Assembly: GCA_038501625.1 (NCBI GenBank)
Contig: JAZAYU010000220.1
Span: forward strand, 248,001-312,000
Reading direction: 5' to 3'
DNA length: 64,000 bases
DNA from: Corbicula japonica
Taxonomy: Eukaryota > Mollusca > Bivalvia > Venerida > Cyrenidae
In this document: one piece after another, positions 1 to 10,941 of the stretch
How positions within the stretch are numbered: the stretch's first letter is position 1
How the letters are laid out: the number at the start of each line of letters is the position of its first letter
Notes under the pieces: generated by a model
Databases searched by the model: none
What the model saw: only the letters and a program-made list of their open reading frames with translations
Told to the model about the DNA's origin: nothing
Made by a program: the position numbers and the translations under genes

Positions 1-740
1 AAAATAGAATTCTCTTGTCCAGGCTGTAACTTTGTTAGGAATAGATTGATTTCAAAATAACTTGACACAAATGTTCATCATGACAAGATGGTGTGTCCTG
101 TACCATGCCCATGCCTAGGTCCAAAGTCAAGGTCACTGTTACTAAAATAGAATTTTCTTGTCAGGGTTGTAACTACATTAGGAATATAGTAATTTCAAAA
201 TAACTTGGCAGAAATGTTCACCATGACAAGGTGGTGAGTTGTGTACCATGTCCATGCCTGTAGGTCCAAGGTCAAGGTCACTGTTACTAAAAATAGAGTT
301 TCCTTGTCCGGGCTATAACTTTGTTTTGAAATATAGGGTTTTCAAAATAACTTGGCACAAATGTTCACCATGACAAGGCGGTGTGTTGCGTACATTACCC
401 ATGCCTGTAAGTCCAAGGTCAAGGTCACAGTTACTAAAACTTGAATTTACTTGTTCGGGCTATAACTTCTTTATGAATGAAGGGATTTCAAAATAACTTG
501 GCACAAATGTTCACTATGACATTGCTTTGCATAACCACCAACTTCTTCACAGACATTTCCGTAATGAGAAGACAACAGTGCCACAAATACAAATAATTTA
601 CTTGATCATCAAGTTTATGCATATTCTTATAATTACTCGAACATCACTGTCTTTGAAATGATATTATTCCCATCATTGCACTTTAGTATCTGGAAACGAT
701 GCATAGCGGGGGCATCCATGTCCTATGGACACATTTCTAG
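1..740. repeat. Tandem array of about 150-bp units, AGGTCA family, copy 1
   Basis: About four units share the blocks TTTCAAAATAACTTGGCACAAATGTTC (quoted in part), a CATGCC block and GGTCAAGGTCAC. The array ends at ACACATTTCTAG and is cut off by the window start. It is nearly identical to positions 54485-55221, including the unique tail (AACTTCTTCACAGACATTTC), so both are copies of one long dispersed element. No coding potential is seen. Confidence 0.85.
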
Positions 741-760
741 TTTAAATTATGTTTTCCTAG

Positions 761-883
761 CAGGGCACAGTGAGGTACGAGGTTATCGGTATTGGCTCAG
801 CGCCAACTTTATTCTATGTTGGTGGTAATGGTGAAATCTACAGCAGAGGTACACTATGAGCTGACAGGCCTCTGGAATACACT
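761..883 (+). pseudogene. Cadherin B-type exon with in-frame TGA
   Basis: A TTTCCTAG acceptor precedes and a GTAGGT donor follows. The 41 codons begin QGTVRYEVIG, contain LFYVGGNGEIYSR and end ADRPLEYT. This is the second half of a cadherin repeat (the V-x-Y strand, the F-x-V/TG-x-I strand and the closing L-x-x-Y). Codon 33 is TGA at 857-859 where the family has a charged residue before ADRPL; CGA to TGA would be a single CpG-type transition. The exon is phase 0 at both ends. The gene's 5' part lies outside the window. Confidence 0.75.
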
Positions 884-920
884 GTAGGTCTACTTCTAGC
901 TATATATCATAAATTTTGTT

Positions 921-1157
921 ACCCTTTCCTCCATAGACACACTTTTTGTTGAATGGGCGACCAGTGTAGATCCAGATCAGCAGACACATTCATCCCGTTT
1001 GATCAGGATCTGCACTGTTCTGTTTTTTATTTGTTAGGTTATTTCTGACCAAAATGCAGCCAGTGCAGATCCTGATGTGACAGGACAGATGTGCCTGCTG
1101 ATCTGGATCTACACTGGTAGCACATGCATAAAATGTGTATATACAGAGGAAAGGTTA
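921..1157. mobile_element. TTAA-type palindromic MITE (piggyBac-like), copy
   Basis: Ends resemble CCCTTTCCTCCATAGA and its complement, with TTAA at the right end. The interior is an inverted repeat built on GTGTAGATCCAGATCAGC and CTGATCAGGATCTGCACTG. It is one of about 20 related copies in the window. Short size, lack of an ORF, terminal inverted repeats and TTAA flanks fit a non-autonomous piggyBac-type element (inference). Confidence 0.7.
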
Positions 1158-1715
1158 ATTAATTATAAATGTTAATAAAATGGGCAGTTCTATACAACAC
1201 TGTTTATAATTCAGAGACCCTAAAAAAAATAATTATAGTAATTCATAATCAGCAAAAACAAAAAATTCTTCTTCCTTACAGGGGTGGCAGTTTTTAGCTA
1301 ACAGATAAAAAAAGTGAAACAGTTTGATCCACATATTTTCAAAAAATAAAATATTATATTTAGTAATTTTTTGTACCTGACACTGCAAAAACTGTTAGCA
1401 ACAAGTTCTGTTAGCATTAACTTCTGTAGTTATATTTATTTGCATGACATTACTATTTCAGTTGAGACTGATTGCATACGACAGTTTGACAATTCATTAT
1501 AAAAATAATGAAATGTACTCAAGATTTTATAAGAAAGATAGTTTTCACTAATATAACTTTAATAAATAAAAAAAATGAAAACAGTTATATAAAGTTTTCA
1601 TAATATACTAAATAATTGAATGTTAAGATGGTTTCAAGAAGATTTTATAACATTGAAGAGCTCGTTTATTTTTCTTGCTAAATAGCTTTGTTCAGAACTA
1701 TTCAGTGTGGTATTA
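1158..1715. other. AT-rich intron sequence, no gene seen
   Basis: Poly-A/T rich stretches only. No splice-bounded open frame, RNA or repeat structure was recognised on either strand. Confidence 0.5.
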
Positions 1716-1892
1716 TGTCTCCCCCCCTCTGGGGGAGACATATTGTTTTTGCTTTGTCCGTCTGTCCGTCAGTCCGTCTGTCACACTTCGTTTCCGCTCA
1801 ATAACTTGAGTACCCTTTGACCCAAAGCCTTCAAACTTCATAGGGTGATAGCCCTTACTGAGTAGAAGAACCCTATTGATTTTGGGGTTAGT

Positions 1893-1911
1893 AGGTCAAA
1901 GGTCAAGGTCA
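1893..1911 (+). promoter_or_regulatory. AGGTCA direct-repeat sites (DR1 plus DR0)
   Basis: Three AGGTCA half-sites occur at 1893, 1900 and 1906, that is AGGTCA-A-AGGTCA followed directly by AGGTCA. The same triplet recurs at 2307-2325 and 2734-2752, with near copies in other units. A 1-nt spaced AGGTCA repeat is the consensus for RXR/HNF4-type nuclear receptors and TCAAGGTCA that for ERR/SF-1. Whether any receptor binds here is inference. Confidence 0.4.
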
Positions 1912-1978
1912 CAGGGGCCCGAAGTGTGAAAACCGTTTCCGCTCAATAACTCGAGTACCCTTTGACCCAGAGCCTTCA

Positions 1979-2098
1979 TCCGATCAACCTTTTTTGGGGT
2001 TGTCCCGGTTAGCTCAATCGGTTGCGTCGCAGGAATTGCAGGGCTAGGCGCTGTCGCCGTGACGGTGCGGGTTCGCTCCCAGCTAGAGGCACTATCAT
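1979..2098 (+). mobile_element. tRNA-derived SINE-like insertion
   Basis: About 120 bp interrupt a tandem unit between CCTTCA and AACTTCAT, with TTCA repeated on both sides as a probable target duplication. It holds a pol III A-box-like TTAGCTCAATCGG (2009-2021) and a B-box-like GGGTTCGCTCCC (2069-2080). The T-stem pairs 4 of 5 but no acceptor stem forms, so this is a SINE head or tRNA relic rather than a working tRNA. Confidence 0.5.
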
Positions 2099-2913
2099 TT
2101 CAAACTTCATAGGGTGATAGCCCTTATTGAGTAAAAGAACCCTATTGATTTTGGGGTCAGTATGTCAAAGGTCAAGGTCACAGGGGCCCGAAGAGTGAAA
2201 ACCATTTCCGCTTAATAACTCAAGTACCCTTTGACCCAGAGCCTTCAAACTTCATAGGGTGATAGCCCTTATTGAGTAGAAGAACCCTATTGAATTTGGG
2301 GTCAGTAGGTCAAAGGTCAAGGTCACAGGGGCCTGAAGAGTGAAAACCGTTTCCGCTCAATAACAGGACTTCTATTTCACCCATAGCCTTCAAACTTCAT
2401 ACGGTGGATGTCCTTATTGAATAGAGAACTCCTATTGATTTTGGGGTCAAAGGTCAAGGTCACAGGGGCCCAGAAGAGTGAAAACTGTTTCTGCTCAATA
2501 ACTGGAGTACCGCTTGACCCAGAGCATTAAAACTAAATACGGTTATAGCCCTTATTGAGTAGAAGAACCCTATTGATTTTGGGGTCAGTAGGTCAAAGGT
2601 CAAGATCATGGGGACCGAAGAGTGAAAACCGTTTCCACTCAATAACAGGAGTTCTATTTCACCCAGAGCCTTCAAACTTCATACGATGGATGTCCTTATT
2701 AAGTAGAGGACTCCTACTGATTTTGGGGTCAGAAGGTCAAAGGTCAAGGTCACAGGGGCACAATGAGTGAAAATGGTTTCCTCTCACTAACTGGAGTTCT
2801 ATTTTACCTTGAGCCTTCAAACTTCATATGATGGTTGCTGTTATAGACTTGAAGAACCCTGTTCATTTTGGGGTATTTAGGCCAGAATTCAACATCACAG
2901 GGGCCCGTAGAGT

Positions 2914-2917
<4 letters not shown>

Positions 2918-2981
<64 letters not shown>
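2918..2981. repeat. (TA)n microsatellite
   Basis: About 32 uninterrupted TA dinucleotides followed by TGTGTGCATG. The Tyr/Ile-repeat ORFs across it on both strands are artefacts. Confidence 0.95.
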
Positions 2982-2986
<5 letters not shown>

Positions 2987-2989
2987 CAT

Positions 2990-3300
2990 GTTCATTATAC
3001 CATAATAAATGACACAGGCTTCCGTTTCAAAAAGGTGATATCTCTTCCTTGGCCTTCCTTCAATAGGGCGCAGGGGGAAGACATGCGTTTTTCACAAAAA
3101 CAGATTCTAGTTTTCATTGCAGTGTCGGTTGACTTGTGCTTTAAGTGGTGATTTGAACAGCCAGTGCAAGAGCACGTTCTACATCTGTGAAGATCATGGT
3201 GACATCTACCTTGCCAGGTCCTTGTTGAACACAGGATCTGTATCCTTCCAAGTAAGCTCATAATGATACCAGATGTTTTTAAACCTTTTCTCCATATATA
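2990..3300. other. Unassigned intron sequence
   Basis: No splice-bounded exon, RNA or repeat was recognised. Short open frames on both strands lack codon-like character. Confidence 0.4.
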
Positions 3301-3307
3301 TAATGTA

Positions 3308-3515
3308 TACCGTATGTTTTTTTTTCGCGAGCATAATATTTTCGCTATTTTCGCGACCGATGTGAATTCGCTAAAATTAAAGACGCCAAATATTCCCAAC
3401 AACATTCGCATTAATTTCTGTTAGCGCACTTTTCGCTAAAATTACAACCGCGAAAATTAAAATTATGACAAAATCGCGAAAATTTTCGATCGCGAAAATA
3501 ACCCATTATTCGGTA
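3308..3515. mobile_element. TCGCGA-rich MITE, copy 1
   Basis: Terminal inverted repeats TACCGTATG / AATAATGGG...TACCG-like enclose repeated TTCGCGA and GCTAAAATTA blocks. A second copy lies at 36940-37130 with ends TACAGTATAATAG / CCATTATACAGTA. There is no ORF; it is a non-autonomous DNA element of unknown superfamily. Confidence 0.6.
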
Positions 3516-3521
3516 TTTTAA

Positions 3522-3725
3522 CGCATGTGTGACCAGTGTAGATCATGATCAGCCTGCTCACCAATGCAGTCTGATCAGGTTCTGCACTGTTTGCTTTTTG
3601 GTCAAAAGTAACCTAATCAATCAAAAAGCGAAACGTGCAGATCCTGATCAGATGGCATGGGTGTGCAGGCTGATCTGGATCTACAATGTTCACCCATGAA
3701 ATTAAGGCGTGTATATGGATAAAGA
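3522..3725. mobile_element. TTAA-type palindromic MITE, copy
   Basis: Same family as 921-1157: GACCAGTGTAGATCATGATC, then the CTGATCAGG core, then the inverted half ending in GGATCTACAATG. The outer ends are eroded. Confidence 0.6.
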
Positions 3726-4149
3726 GTTGGTCACTGACTGTTTTACCTTCATATTTTCTGGTGTTGTCAGTTTATTTATAAACAAGTGTCTTTACTGATC
3801 TGTCTAATTTTAAAGTAGTTGTTTGTATTTGATGTAGATGAGAATCTGTGAGCAGTATAATGACCATGCCAAAGCTGGATATACAGATATCAATATACTA
3901 CATTGTTAATTCTGTCATTCGTAATTGTCCAATCAAACTTGTGTGTTAACTTTACATCAAGCACATTTTAGAAATGGAATTCCTTTTAATTAACCCTATT
4001 TTTATGCATGCACATTTACCTTGTTGTGTCTCCTGACACATAGGGATCCTATTGTTCGCAGGTGGCGGCGGCGTAGGTGCCGTCGTCCAGTAGTCCCCCA
4101 ACTTTAACATGAATACAGTAACATTTATCAAGTTGACAATGTTTTACAG
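3726..4149. other. Intron with fragment of a GACACATAGGGATCC repeat
   Basis: Positions 4022-4110 hold a fragment (CTCCTGACACATAGGGATCC ... GTCCAGTAGTCCCC) also seen at 22674-22740. No gene is visible in the remainder. Confidence 0.45.
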
Positions 4150-4463
4150 GATCGAATATATTTCAACCATAACGGAGATGCCACAGACCAATAATTCTTC
4201 TATGTCGGTCCTACAACTGGTAATATCACCGTTAGAAAGCTGCTGACTGGTACCTTTCGAAACTCCTTTTCCTTCACTGTACGAGCGGTCGACAACAGGC
4301 CGACGGTGTGCAGAGGACCACTGAAGCCACTGTTGAGATCAATGTTCTCCGAGACAGTGCCTCATCAAGGTTTATCAATACACCATACGCCACTCAAGTA
4401 GCTATCAATACAGCTGTCAACAGCACGGTATTCAATGCGAGAGCAGTGGATAATGATCTCAGG
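4150..4463 (+). pseudogene. Cadherin exon (B+A fused) with TAA and frameshift
   Basis: Acceptor GTTTTACAG, donor GTACTG. The first frame reads DRIYFNHNGDATDQ, then TAA (4192-4194), then FFYVGPTTGNITV and FTVRAVDNR. The frame shifts near 4298-4302, after which QRTTEATVEINV, a 'Y-x-x-x-V' stretch and ARAVDNDLR follow. Order and motifs match the end of one cadherin repeat joined to the start of the next. The usual DxNDNxP linker is replaced by NVLRDSASSRF. Two lesions rule out simple translation. Confidence 0.7.
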
Positions 4464-4710
4464 GTACTGTTTAATCTTCTGAACTTTATCTTAAATCTTA
4501 ATTGATTTTAGGTATGAAAAAGATATGGAGTCACCTAATGATAATTAGAGCAATGACCTTTTTTACAAGGTTTGTTTAATAAATGAACTACCTGGAGGAT
4601 TTAAGTACTTTTAAAAGAATAAAAAAAGAATAAAAAATGCATGCATTTCATAGTATGTAACTCATTTTTGTGCATTCAGTTGCAGAAATAAAGTTGATTT
4701 TGATTTTCAG

Positions 4711-5020
4711 TTGCTTGTATCCGCATTTGACACTGGTGCCCCAGTTGCAGTGGTATGGGAAACAGTCACAATCACTGTCAATAGAAACTTAAACACCCTG
4801 ATTTTCATTCTTCAAAACTATGAAACAACCATCTATGATTACCAGCCAACAGGCGGTAGCATGATTACTGTAACCGCCAAGGATGCTGAAATGACGAGTC
4901 CAGAGAATCTGGTCATGTATGATCTGACAGACTTCACAAGTAACGCTCTGCTTGACATGTTCTCATTTCATCCAATCACAGGTCTGATCTCCACCAACAG
5001 GCCACTAACATCAGAACAGG
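4711..5020 (+). CDS. Cadherin exon, intact A+B unit
   Basis: Acceptor TTTTCAG, donor GTTAGAG. The open frame of about 103 codons starts LLVSAFDTGAPVAVVWETVT and ends with the B-half signature FSFHPITGLISTNRPLTSEQ. Matches to the cadherin fold are the A-x-D-x-G-x-P strand, the linker TVNRNLNTLIF in place of DxNDNxPxF, VTAKDAEM as the calcium-site AxD region, then the PENLVMYDL strand. The A and B halves are not separated by an intron here. It is phase 0 at the start and phase 1 by the visible donor. Likely extracellular adhesion repeat; calcium binding is doubtful. Confidence 0.8.
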
Positions 5021-5437
5021 GTTAGAGTAATAATTTAAATTACTTAACGAATAACAGCATTCATAATTGCGAACAAGTGTTTTATTAATTATATATCGTG
5101 CTCTGACTTAATAGTTGAACCTAGCTCCTATTGTCTTAGGATTGGGGAAACCGGATTCCAATATCTGGTAATTTATTCTATATGTAGAATTTGTTTCAGT
5201 TCATTATTAATTTATAACTACATATTGGTTTTGTTATCAATGTGTGTTGTTAATTACGGATAAAGTGGTTGTTTTTTTTTAAATTTAAAGTAGTAAATAT
5301 AAACTTGTTTTTCTCTGTGCTTGTAAAGACAGTATGTGATCATTCTGATCTATTTCTCTACTTGGAAGATAAGATTTGCTAAGATATACTTTTTTATAAA
5401 AAATATGTAGCCTTTACATTTTTTGTATAAATTACAG

Positions 5438-8400
5438 TTGAGAGTAACTGAAGGAGACCTGAGTTATCCATTCTGAAGCGCATCTGCCATGGTCGCTGTG
5501 AATGTCATCAGAAATGCTGTCATACCAACCTTCCTCAGCGGTAATTATGATGTAACAATCAGTGAAGATAAGGCTGTTCTTACAGAAATTGTGAACGCCA
5601 CAGCCCGTGACACTGATGCTGGTGTTAATGGTATGGTTCAATACAGCATCTCGGAGAATCAAGCCGCTGCTACTATGTTTGGCATCAATCAGATCACTGG
5701 AATGATTTATGCCAGAAATCTCTGCTCACATCCAAGGAAGATGTTTAGGGCAATTTCAGTATAAAGTGTATGGGGGGAGGGGACGGCACTTTCAAAGACC
5801 CCAGCACCCATAATTATGAATTAATTTTCACGACCCAGCACCCAGCATTACACATTTTCCATCACCCACAATTACGAATTTTACCATGTACCCCATTCCC
5901 CCATTTTTATTTTTTGTAAAATTCCCATTGGAAAATATCATACCAATACTACAATGCAAAGGTTTTTTAATCAAAATTACAATTTCTTTATTGATTCACA
6001 CCTAATGCAGGATGTTAACATGTGTATTTTAAGTGAAATCCTCTCAAATATATTGGTGGCGGTGCATCTTTTTCGGACGACCCAGATTTCGGACGATGTC
6101 ATTTTTTCAGTTCGACAAATTGATTTAATTGTTAATCGCTACATTTTCCATACCAAGAACAATACGATCGTAATCATGTAATGTTTCTGCCCCATTACAA
6201 CGGTCTTTGACGATTTTCCTTCTATTTCCATTAAAACCAGACATTGGCGTATTACTCATTATTGAGTATTTTACAGTATTGTAAAAAAAAGAGTTTAGTA
6301 TTCATTTTTCTTTCTGAAATTTACTTCAGATTTCAAAAAATGAAACATTATTATAAAATGGAAAATAAAATTAAAGTCTTTGTGTTTTTTGTATTAAAGA
6401 CCGTATGTGGACGAATCGTTATTTTGCGGCAATTGTTTATCAAAGGTAAAACATACTTAACCATAATGGTAATTGAGGTCGTAATTATAATAATAATATA
6501 ATTATAATATTATAAACTTAAAAAAAAACACAATTCATACGCCCTTCTCAATTATAAACAAATAAAATAAATTGAAAGACCGATCATTTTTCACAAATGA
6601 ATGTCCGATAAAGAGAGGTGTTATTTCAAATTCACAACAATTGCTCAATAAAATGGCTATTTAATGGCAATATCGCAGCCTCATTTCACTGCAATTTTAG
6701 CACATGCATCGTTAAAATTTAATATAAATATATCATAATTCTTTATAAGTTAATTTTAATAAGAGTGTCAAATGTGAAAAAAAATGCGTATGCTAACTGA
6801 CCGAAGCGTGATGTTTTCTTTTTCCCTAAACATATGACCTACAATCAAACGCTGAAATTATATGATTTAGATGTCTGGATGTTTGGCGGTAAAAAATATG
6901 ATGTGCACGAAATGCACTCGTTGTGTTCACCACATATATCATAAAACTATGACGTACAATCATACGCTAATAATACGTCAGACATGCAAAGAAAAAGGCA
7001 TGATTTGCACGAAGTACACGCTTCTTGCCCGCCGAGTGTTTTCGTCGTGGGTGGTAAAATCTGTTTTATTTCTGGTCTAGCAAAGTTCTGCATGAATGGC
7101 ACGCTGAATAGCAATTAATTATTTAACAGCATATTACAAGAACTTTACTTCTTGTTTTTGAAAATGAATATTTTAAATTAATACTGTTGCATCCTTTCTG
7201 CACCGAAAAGACTTTCAACAATTATCAAATATTACATAATGTACGAACTTTTACATCGGATAATACCGGTGGTGATCTTTGACATTTTTACTGTGCTGTT
7301 GTTTGTTTATTTTGAGCTTCCACATTAGTGTACAGCACATGCGAATTACAGCATTTTATCTGATGTCTGGTCAAACATTTATTACCATTCGTTTCGTCTT
7401 AATATAATATACAGCAATAGCAAGTTTGGAAAAAGTGATCTCCCTTTGACTTAACGACAGTACGCACTTTCTTGTTAGTCAAGAACAGGTTACCTCCCTT
7501 GACATTGATGATTCTTTTATTCTGTTTATACTGAACAAGTATCAGATGTTACTCTTAAAGCACCAGCCCTAAACTTAAGTAAGAATATACTATTGAAAAA
7601 TCATATTTGTCCATATAGACTCCAATATATAAACTCTCTAACAGAACACAAAAGGTCCGATCGAATTCTTTCTTATAGACGTGATTTCAATGATATTGTT
7701 AAATTATCGTTAACTAACTTTTAAGAAGCTAAATATAATGGAGCTATATTTATAGTGGAGCTATATTTAGCACCGACGAAGAGACCACTTCATGAGCGAT
7801 CTCGATTTCTGTGACGGACCAAATTTATTTTAGTAAATTAAAATTTAATTAGCCAGAACTAATGTTAAAAATTTGTGCCTATAGTTCCAAATACATGTAA
7901 TATTTCAAACAAGAGCGGGTTCAATTGAAGTAATGCTGCTTTAAAAGTTAATAATTTCATAGTATTACAGCATTGAATTTACATGAGCGTGAGTATATAA
8001 GTTATTTAACATATTGATTTGAAAAGTTTCAGTTCTACACGAACTACTTACTGAATATGCATGCATTTTCCAAAATCAAAGCAAATCAATAGCTCATAGC
8101 CTTTGCATCTTACTCAGATATTTATATTAATGTGGAGTGAATTGTAATAAATGTTCCTTGAATAGCGAAAGATAGCTTTCCAGACGCACGTGAGGATATA
8201 TGATGGGAGATTCTTTTTCTGCTAGTTTTCTGTATCTTTCGGCGGCAGGCTTTCAGATATTCGCTCATTAAATATATGAGCTGTCTTTCTAAAAACACAA
8301 ACATTAAAGTATTTAGGAGTTTGTATGACTATATTATTGAATTATAACAATATAAATACAGGTTAATGCTAGATATAAGATATAAAGATGAAGTTTATTT

Positions 8401-9177
8401 GGCGATTTCGGTATGTGACATGCAACAATAATTACAAGTCCGCACATGTACCATCTTTATCTCAATTTCAAATAAAAGTTTTTATTAAGTAATCAGTAAT
8501 TGAATGATCTTGCATTATATTTTCACACTTAATATAAATATTCAATAACTAACACAAATGCAATCATAATGTTGCCTTCGGTTATTCTAACTAGCTTTAG
8601 ACGATCCGCTTTATGATAATCCGCCGCTTTCGCTATATGCGCGAGCTATATGAAAAAAAAATTAACATCAAAGTATCTGGTTGTCTTTTTTAATATATCA
8701 TTGAGTTTTAACAATATATTTCAGATAAAGGCAAGATTTACGATATAAATATGAAGTTTGGCGATTTTGGCATGTGACATATAAAGTTAAATATGTACGC
8801 ATACATGTATATTCGGTAAATCGGGTGACACTAATTTTTACGGCTTTCGTCCGCCATTTTGGATGCGTGGAAACGCAAGAGGGACAACTAATGGCTGGTT
8901 TTAATTAATTATTGTAAATGACAAAAAAAAACATCGACACCTCTTGCTTCTCTCGTTGTTTTCCTTAATTTTATTTAATCAATATGGGTCAACGAGTCCC
9001 ACCCCACCATAATTACTAAGTACCGAATTCAACAGAGACCACAGGACCCATAATTACAATTTTTAAAGAAACCCCAGCATGCATAATTACTGATTATCAA
9101 TACCTCATCACCCACAATTAAAAATTTGGGTGCCGTCCCCTCCCCCATACACTTAATACTGGAATTGCCCTTACACT
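5438..9177 (+). pseudogene. Cadherin A+B exon split by a transposon; TGA and frameshift
   Basis: The exon runs 5438-5747 and resumes at 9174-9177 after the element 5748-9170. Acceptor AAATTACAG; the original donor GTAAGA is at 9178. It reads LRVTEGDLSYPF, TGA (5474-5476), SASAMVAVNVIRNAVIPTF, ISEDKAVL, NATARDTDAG, VQYSISENQ and INQITGMIYAR. A 1-nt shift near 5715 then gives SLLTSKEDVYT across the insertion junction when one TTA copy is removed. That ending fits the next exon (FIVTATD) in phase 0. Three independent lesions in one exon mark it as non-functional unless the assembly is wrong. Confidence 0.75.
5748..9170. mobile_element. 3.4-kb DNA transposon, TTA target duplication, in a cadherin exon
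   Basis: Terminal inverted repeats of about 43 bp start GGGCAATTTCAGTATAAAGT on the left; the right end is the complement of GGGCAATTCCAGTATTAAGT. Both continue into GTATGGGGGGAGGGGACGGCAC. TTA flanks both sides (5745-5747 and 9171-9173). A 3-bp TWA duplication with GGG-initial ends fits the PIF/Harbinger group (inference). No transposase frame is seen, so it is non-autonomous or gutted. The interior is AT-rich with local duplications at 6840-7020 and 8300-8780. Confidence 0.8.
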
Positions 9178-9622
9178 GTAAGAATTATATTCTGTCAACG
9201 CGTGCAGTACTCCTTGAATGTACATAATTTTTTTACATTAAATTAGGAGTAGCAGGAGTTTAAATACTAAAGTGGTATTTATGCTTACTTATGCATACAA
9301 TAATAGTTGTAATTTTATAATGATGGTACACATTTTCCAGGCAATTAAAAGGTGAAGTTTGTGGTCTAATTATTTCAGGCCATAGGATTCTGTCAAAAGT
9401 TGTTAAATTTGTAATGATAATAAAGATTTTGTGCTAATCATTGCAATTTGTATGTTTTATGAAGTTTTTTATATGTAGCTTCTTTTTTCATTAGTTTATT
9501 TTTTCCAGCACAATTCCTTTTTATTTCTAAAAGGTCTTCTCACAGGTATCTTGACATGCTATTTAGATTCTTGGTTACTTTTATGACCTCCATTAGTTAA
9601 GATCTTTTCTTTTTGTTTTCAG

Positions 9623-9806
9623 TTCATAGTCACTGCCACTGACATGGGTGTTGTACCTCGCTCTTCCACTGTCTCTGTTACAATTTGTATCCGACATGAG
9701 GGTCTTCCATTCTTCTCAAACACAGAATACCAGGTTACCATTCCCGAGGACAAGGTTGTTTGTAACAGCGTGTTTTGATGTGAGTGCTATAAATCCAAAG
9801 ACAGGC
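9623..9806 (+). pseudogene. Cadherin A exon, 1-nt insertion
   Basis: Acceptor TTTTCAG, donor GTAAGT. It reads FIVTATDMGVVPRSSTVSVT, then CIRHEGLPFF (linker position), then YQVTIPEDKVVCNSVF and TGA at 9776-9778. Skipping one T of the TTTT run restores DVSAINPKTG up to the donor. The length, 184 nt, is one more than the 183-nt class of intact A exons. Homopolymer position leaves sequencing error possible. Confidence 0.75.
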
Positions 9807-10202
9807 GTAAGTTAATTTATGTGATATTTGAAATTTCAGGTGTTTTTCACGATACACCTGTAATAATTTCTATAGAAACATCTTAATAGACTCTATCCGA
9901 CTTAGAAGTTGCCCTACATTTGTAGCCATGCGCATGCGCAGTTAAAAATATATCGATATATTTTGTTTATTTTAAGATAGAAAATAAAAGGGGCTTCTAT
10001 TAAGATTAATTGCCGAGGAATTTGAATTTTCATAGCTTCTGATCAGCTACAAATGTAGGACAACTTCTAATGTTGATTTAATATATATTTGAACAAAGAT
10101 TAGTGTTGGCAAAATGGTATAAATCATGCCTGCTTGTAGATTTTTTTTTCTAGGAGATTGTAGCATTGGCAGTACTGTACATCCCAAGTGAGACCAGTGC
10201 CC

Positions 10203-10311
10203 AAGGTTATAAAGCTGACATTGGAAACCAGTCTCAAATCTCAAGCATCTGATTGGCTGAAATGGCGAATGGAGATTTGAGACTGGTTTCCAATCTCAGC
10301 TTTATAACCTT
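10203..10311. repeat. CCAAT-containing hairpin repeat, copy
   Basis: AGGTTATAAAGCTGA ... GAAACCAGTCTCAAATCTC ... GATTGGCTGAAATGGCGA, followed by the complementary GAGATTTGAGACTGGTTTC and CAGCTTTATAACCTT. Family of about 10 copies in the window. Confidence 0.75.
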
Positions 10312-10648
10312 CAACCCAGTGTAGATCCTTATCAGTCTGTGCATCCATTTAGACTAAGGATCTACACTAGATCAGCCCTTGGTCTTATAAGATCTGATGA
10401 ATCCAAAGAGCATAATTATAAGCAGGCTGATCTGGATCTGTTCTTGTCTTACATGGGATCAAAACCATGTCTGACAGTAAAGGCTAAAAATTTGACAATC
10501 TTTAACCTTACATAGCTTAATCAGCCATACCTGTATGTTCATTGCAGATGTAATGAAAATTGTTTATTTTAACACTGCAGTTTTAAATAGTAATGGGTTT
10601 GCATATGAACAATGTTAATGAAATTTATGTATAATACTGTTGTTTCAG

Positions 10649-10781
10649 TGTGTGTTAGTGTATGACATCTACAGGTGTGTATGGTGATGGTGATGCTGGA
10701 ACACTGTTCAGGATTGCCTCAGACACAGGTTTAATCACAATTGCTCTGTCTTAACTCAACAATGAAGTGGCTTCCTACCTG
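10649..10781 (+). pseudogene. Cadherin B exon with frameshift and TAA
   Basis: Acceptor TGTTTCAG, donor GTAAAT. The B-half frame reads STGVYGDGDAGTLFRIASDT, GLITIALS, TAA (10752-10754), LNNEVASYL and ends in phase 0. The first approximately 20 nt are in another frame. FRI-x-x-DTG-x-I-x-x-x-L-x-x-E-x-x-x-Y is the normal B signature. Confidence 0.7.
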
Positions 10782-10806
10782 GTAAATCTTGAATGATGTT
10801 AATTAA

Positions 10807-10940
10807 ACCTTTCCTCCATATGTCAGCTTTTATTGCCTGGGCCAACAATGTAGATCCAGATCAGCACATCCAATGCATCTAATTAGGATCTGCTTTGTTT
10901 GCTTTATTATTTATTGGGTTATTTCTGAATAAAAGACAAA
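10807..10940. mobile_element. Half copy of the TTAA MITE abutting a cadherin exon
   Basis: Only the left half is present (AAACCTTTCCTCCATATGTC ... GGTTATTTCTGAATAAAAG). It stops just before the cadherin fragment at 10942, whose 5' half is missing, suggesting a deletion or rearrangement that fused MITE and exon. Confidence 0.55.
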
Positions 10941-10941
10941 C

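Larger units (their letters stand above)
1716..2830. repeat. Hairpin-headed tandem array, about 146-bp unit, AGGTCA triplets
   Basis: Starts with a perfect hairpin (TGTCTCCCCC / GGGGGAGACA, 1716-1740), then a GTCCGTCTGTCCGTC stretch. About seven units follow, marked by GTTTCCGCTCAATAAC at 1790, 1935, 2202, 2349 and onward. Most units contain AGGTCAAAGGTCAAGGTCA. ORFs across it are periodic artefacts. One unit is interrupted by a tRNA-derived insertion (1979-2098). Confidence 0.85.

Noticed and set aside
1716..2830. CRISPR array
   Set aside because: Units of about 146 bp repeat in full, with no short repeat/unique spacer alternation, in a eukaryotic context.
2804..3151. ORFs with long Tyr-Ile repeats on both strands
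   Set aside because: They are translations of the (TA)n microsatellite.
6244..7080. Two AT-rich ORFs in the 3.4-kb element as possible transposase
   Set aside because: No DDE or Myb-like motif, low-complexity composition; not supported as genes.
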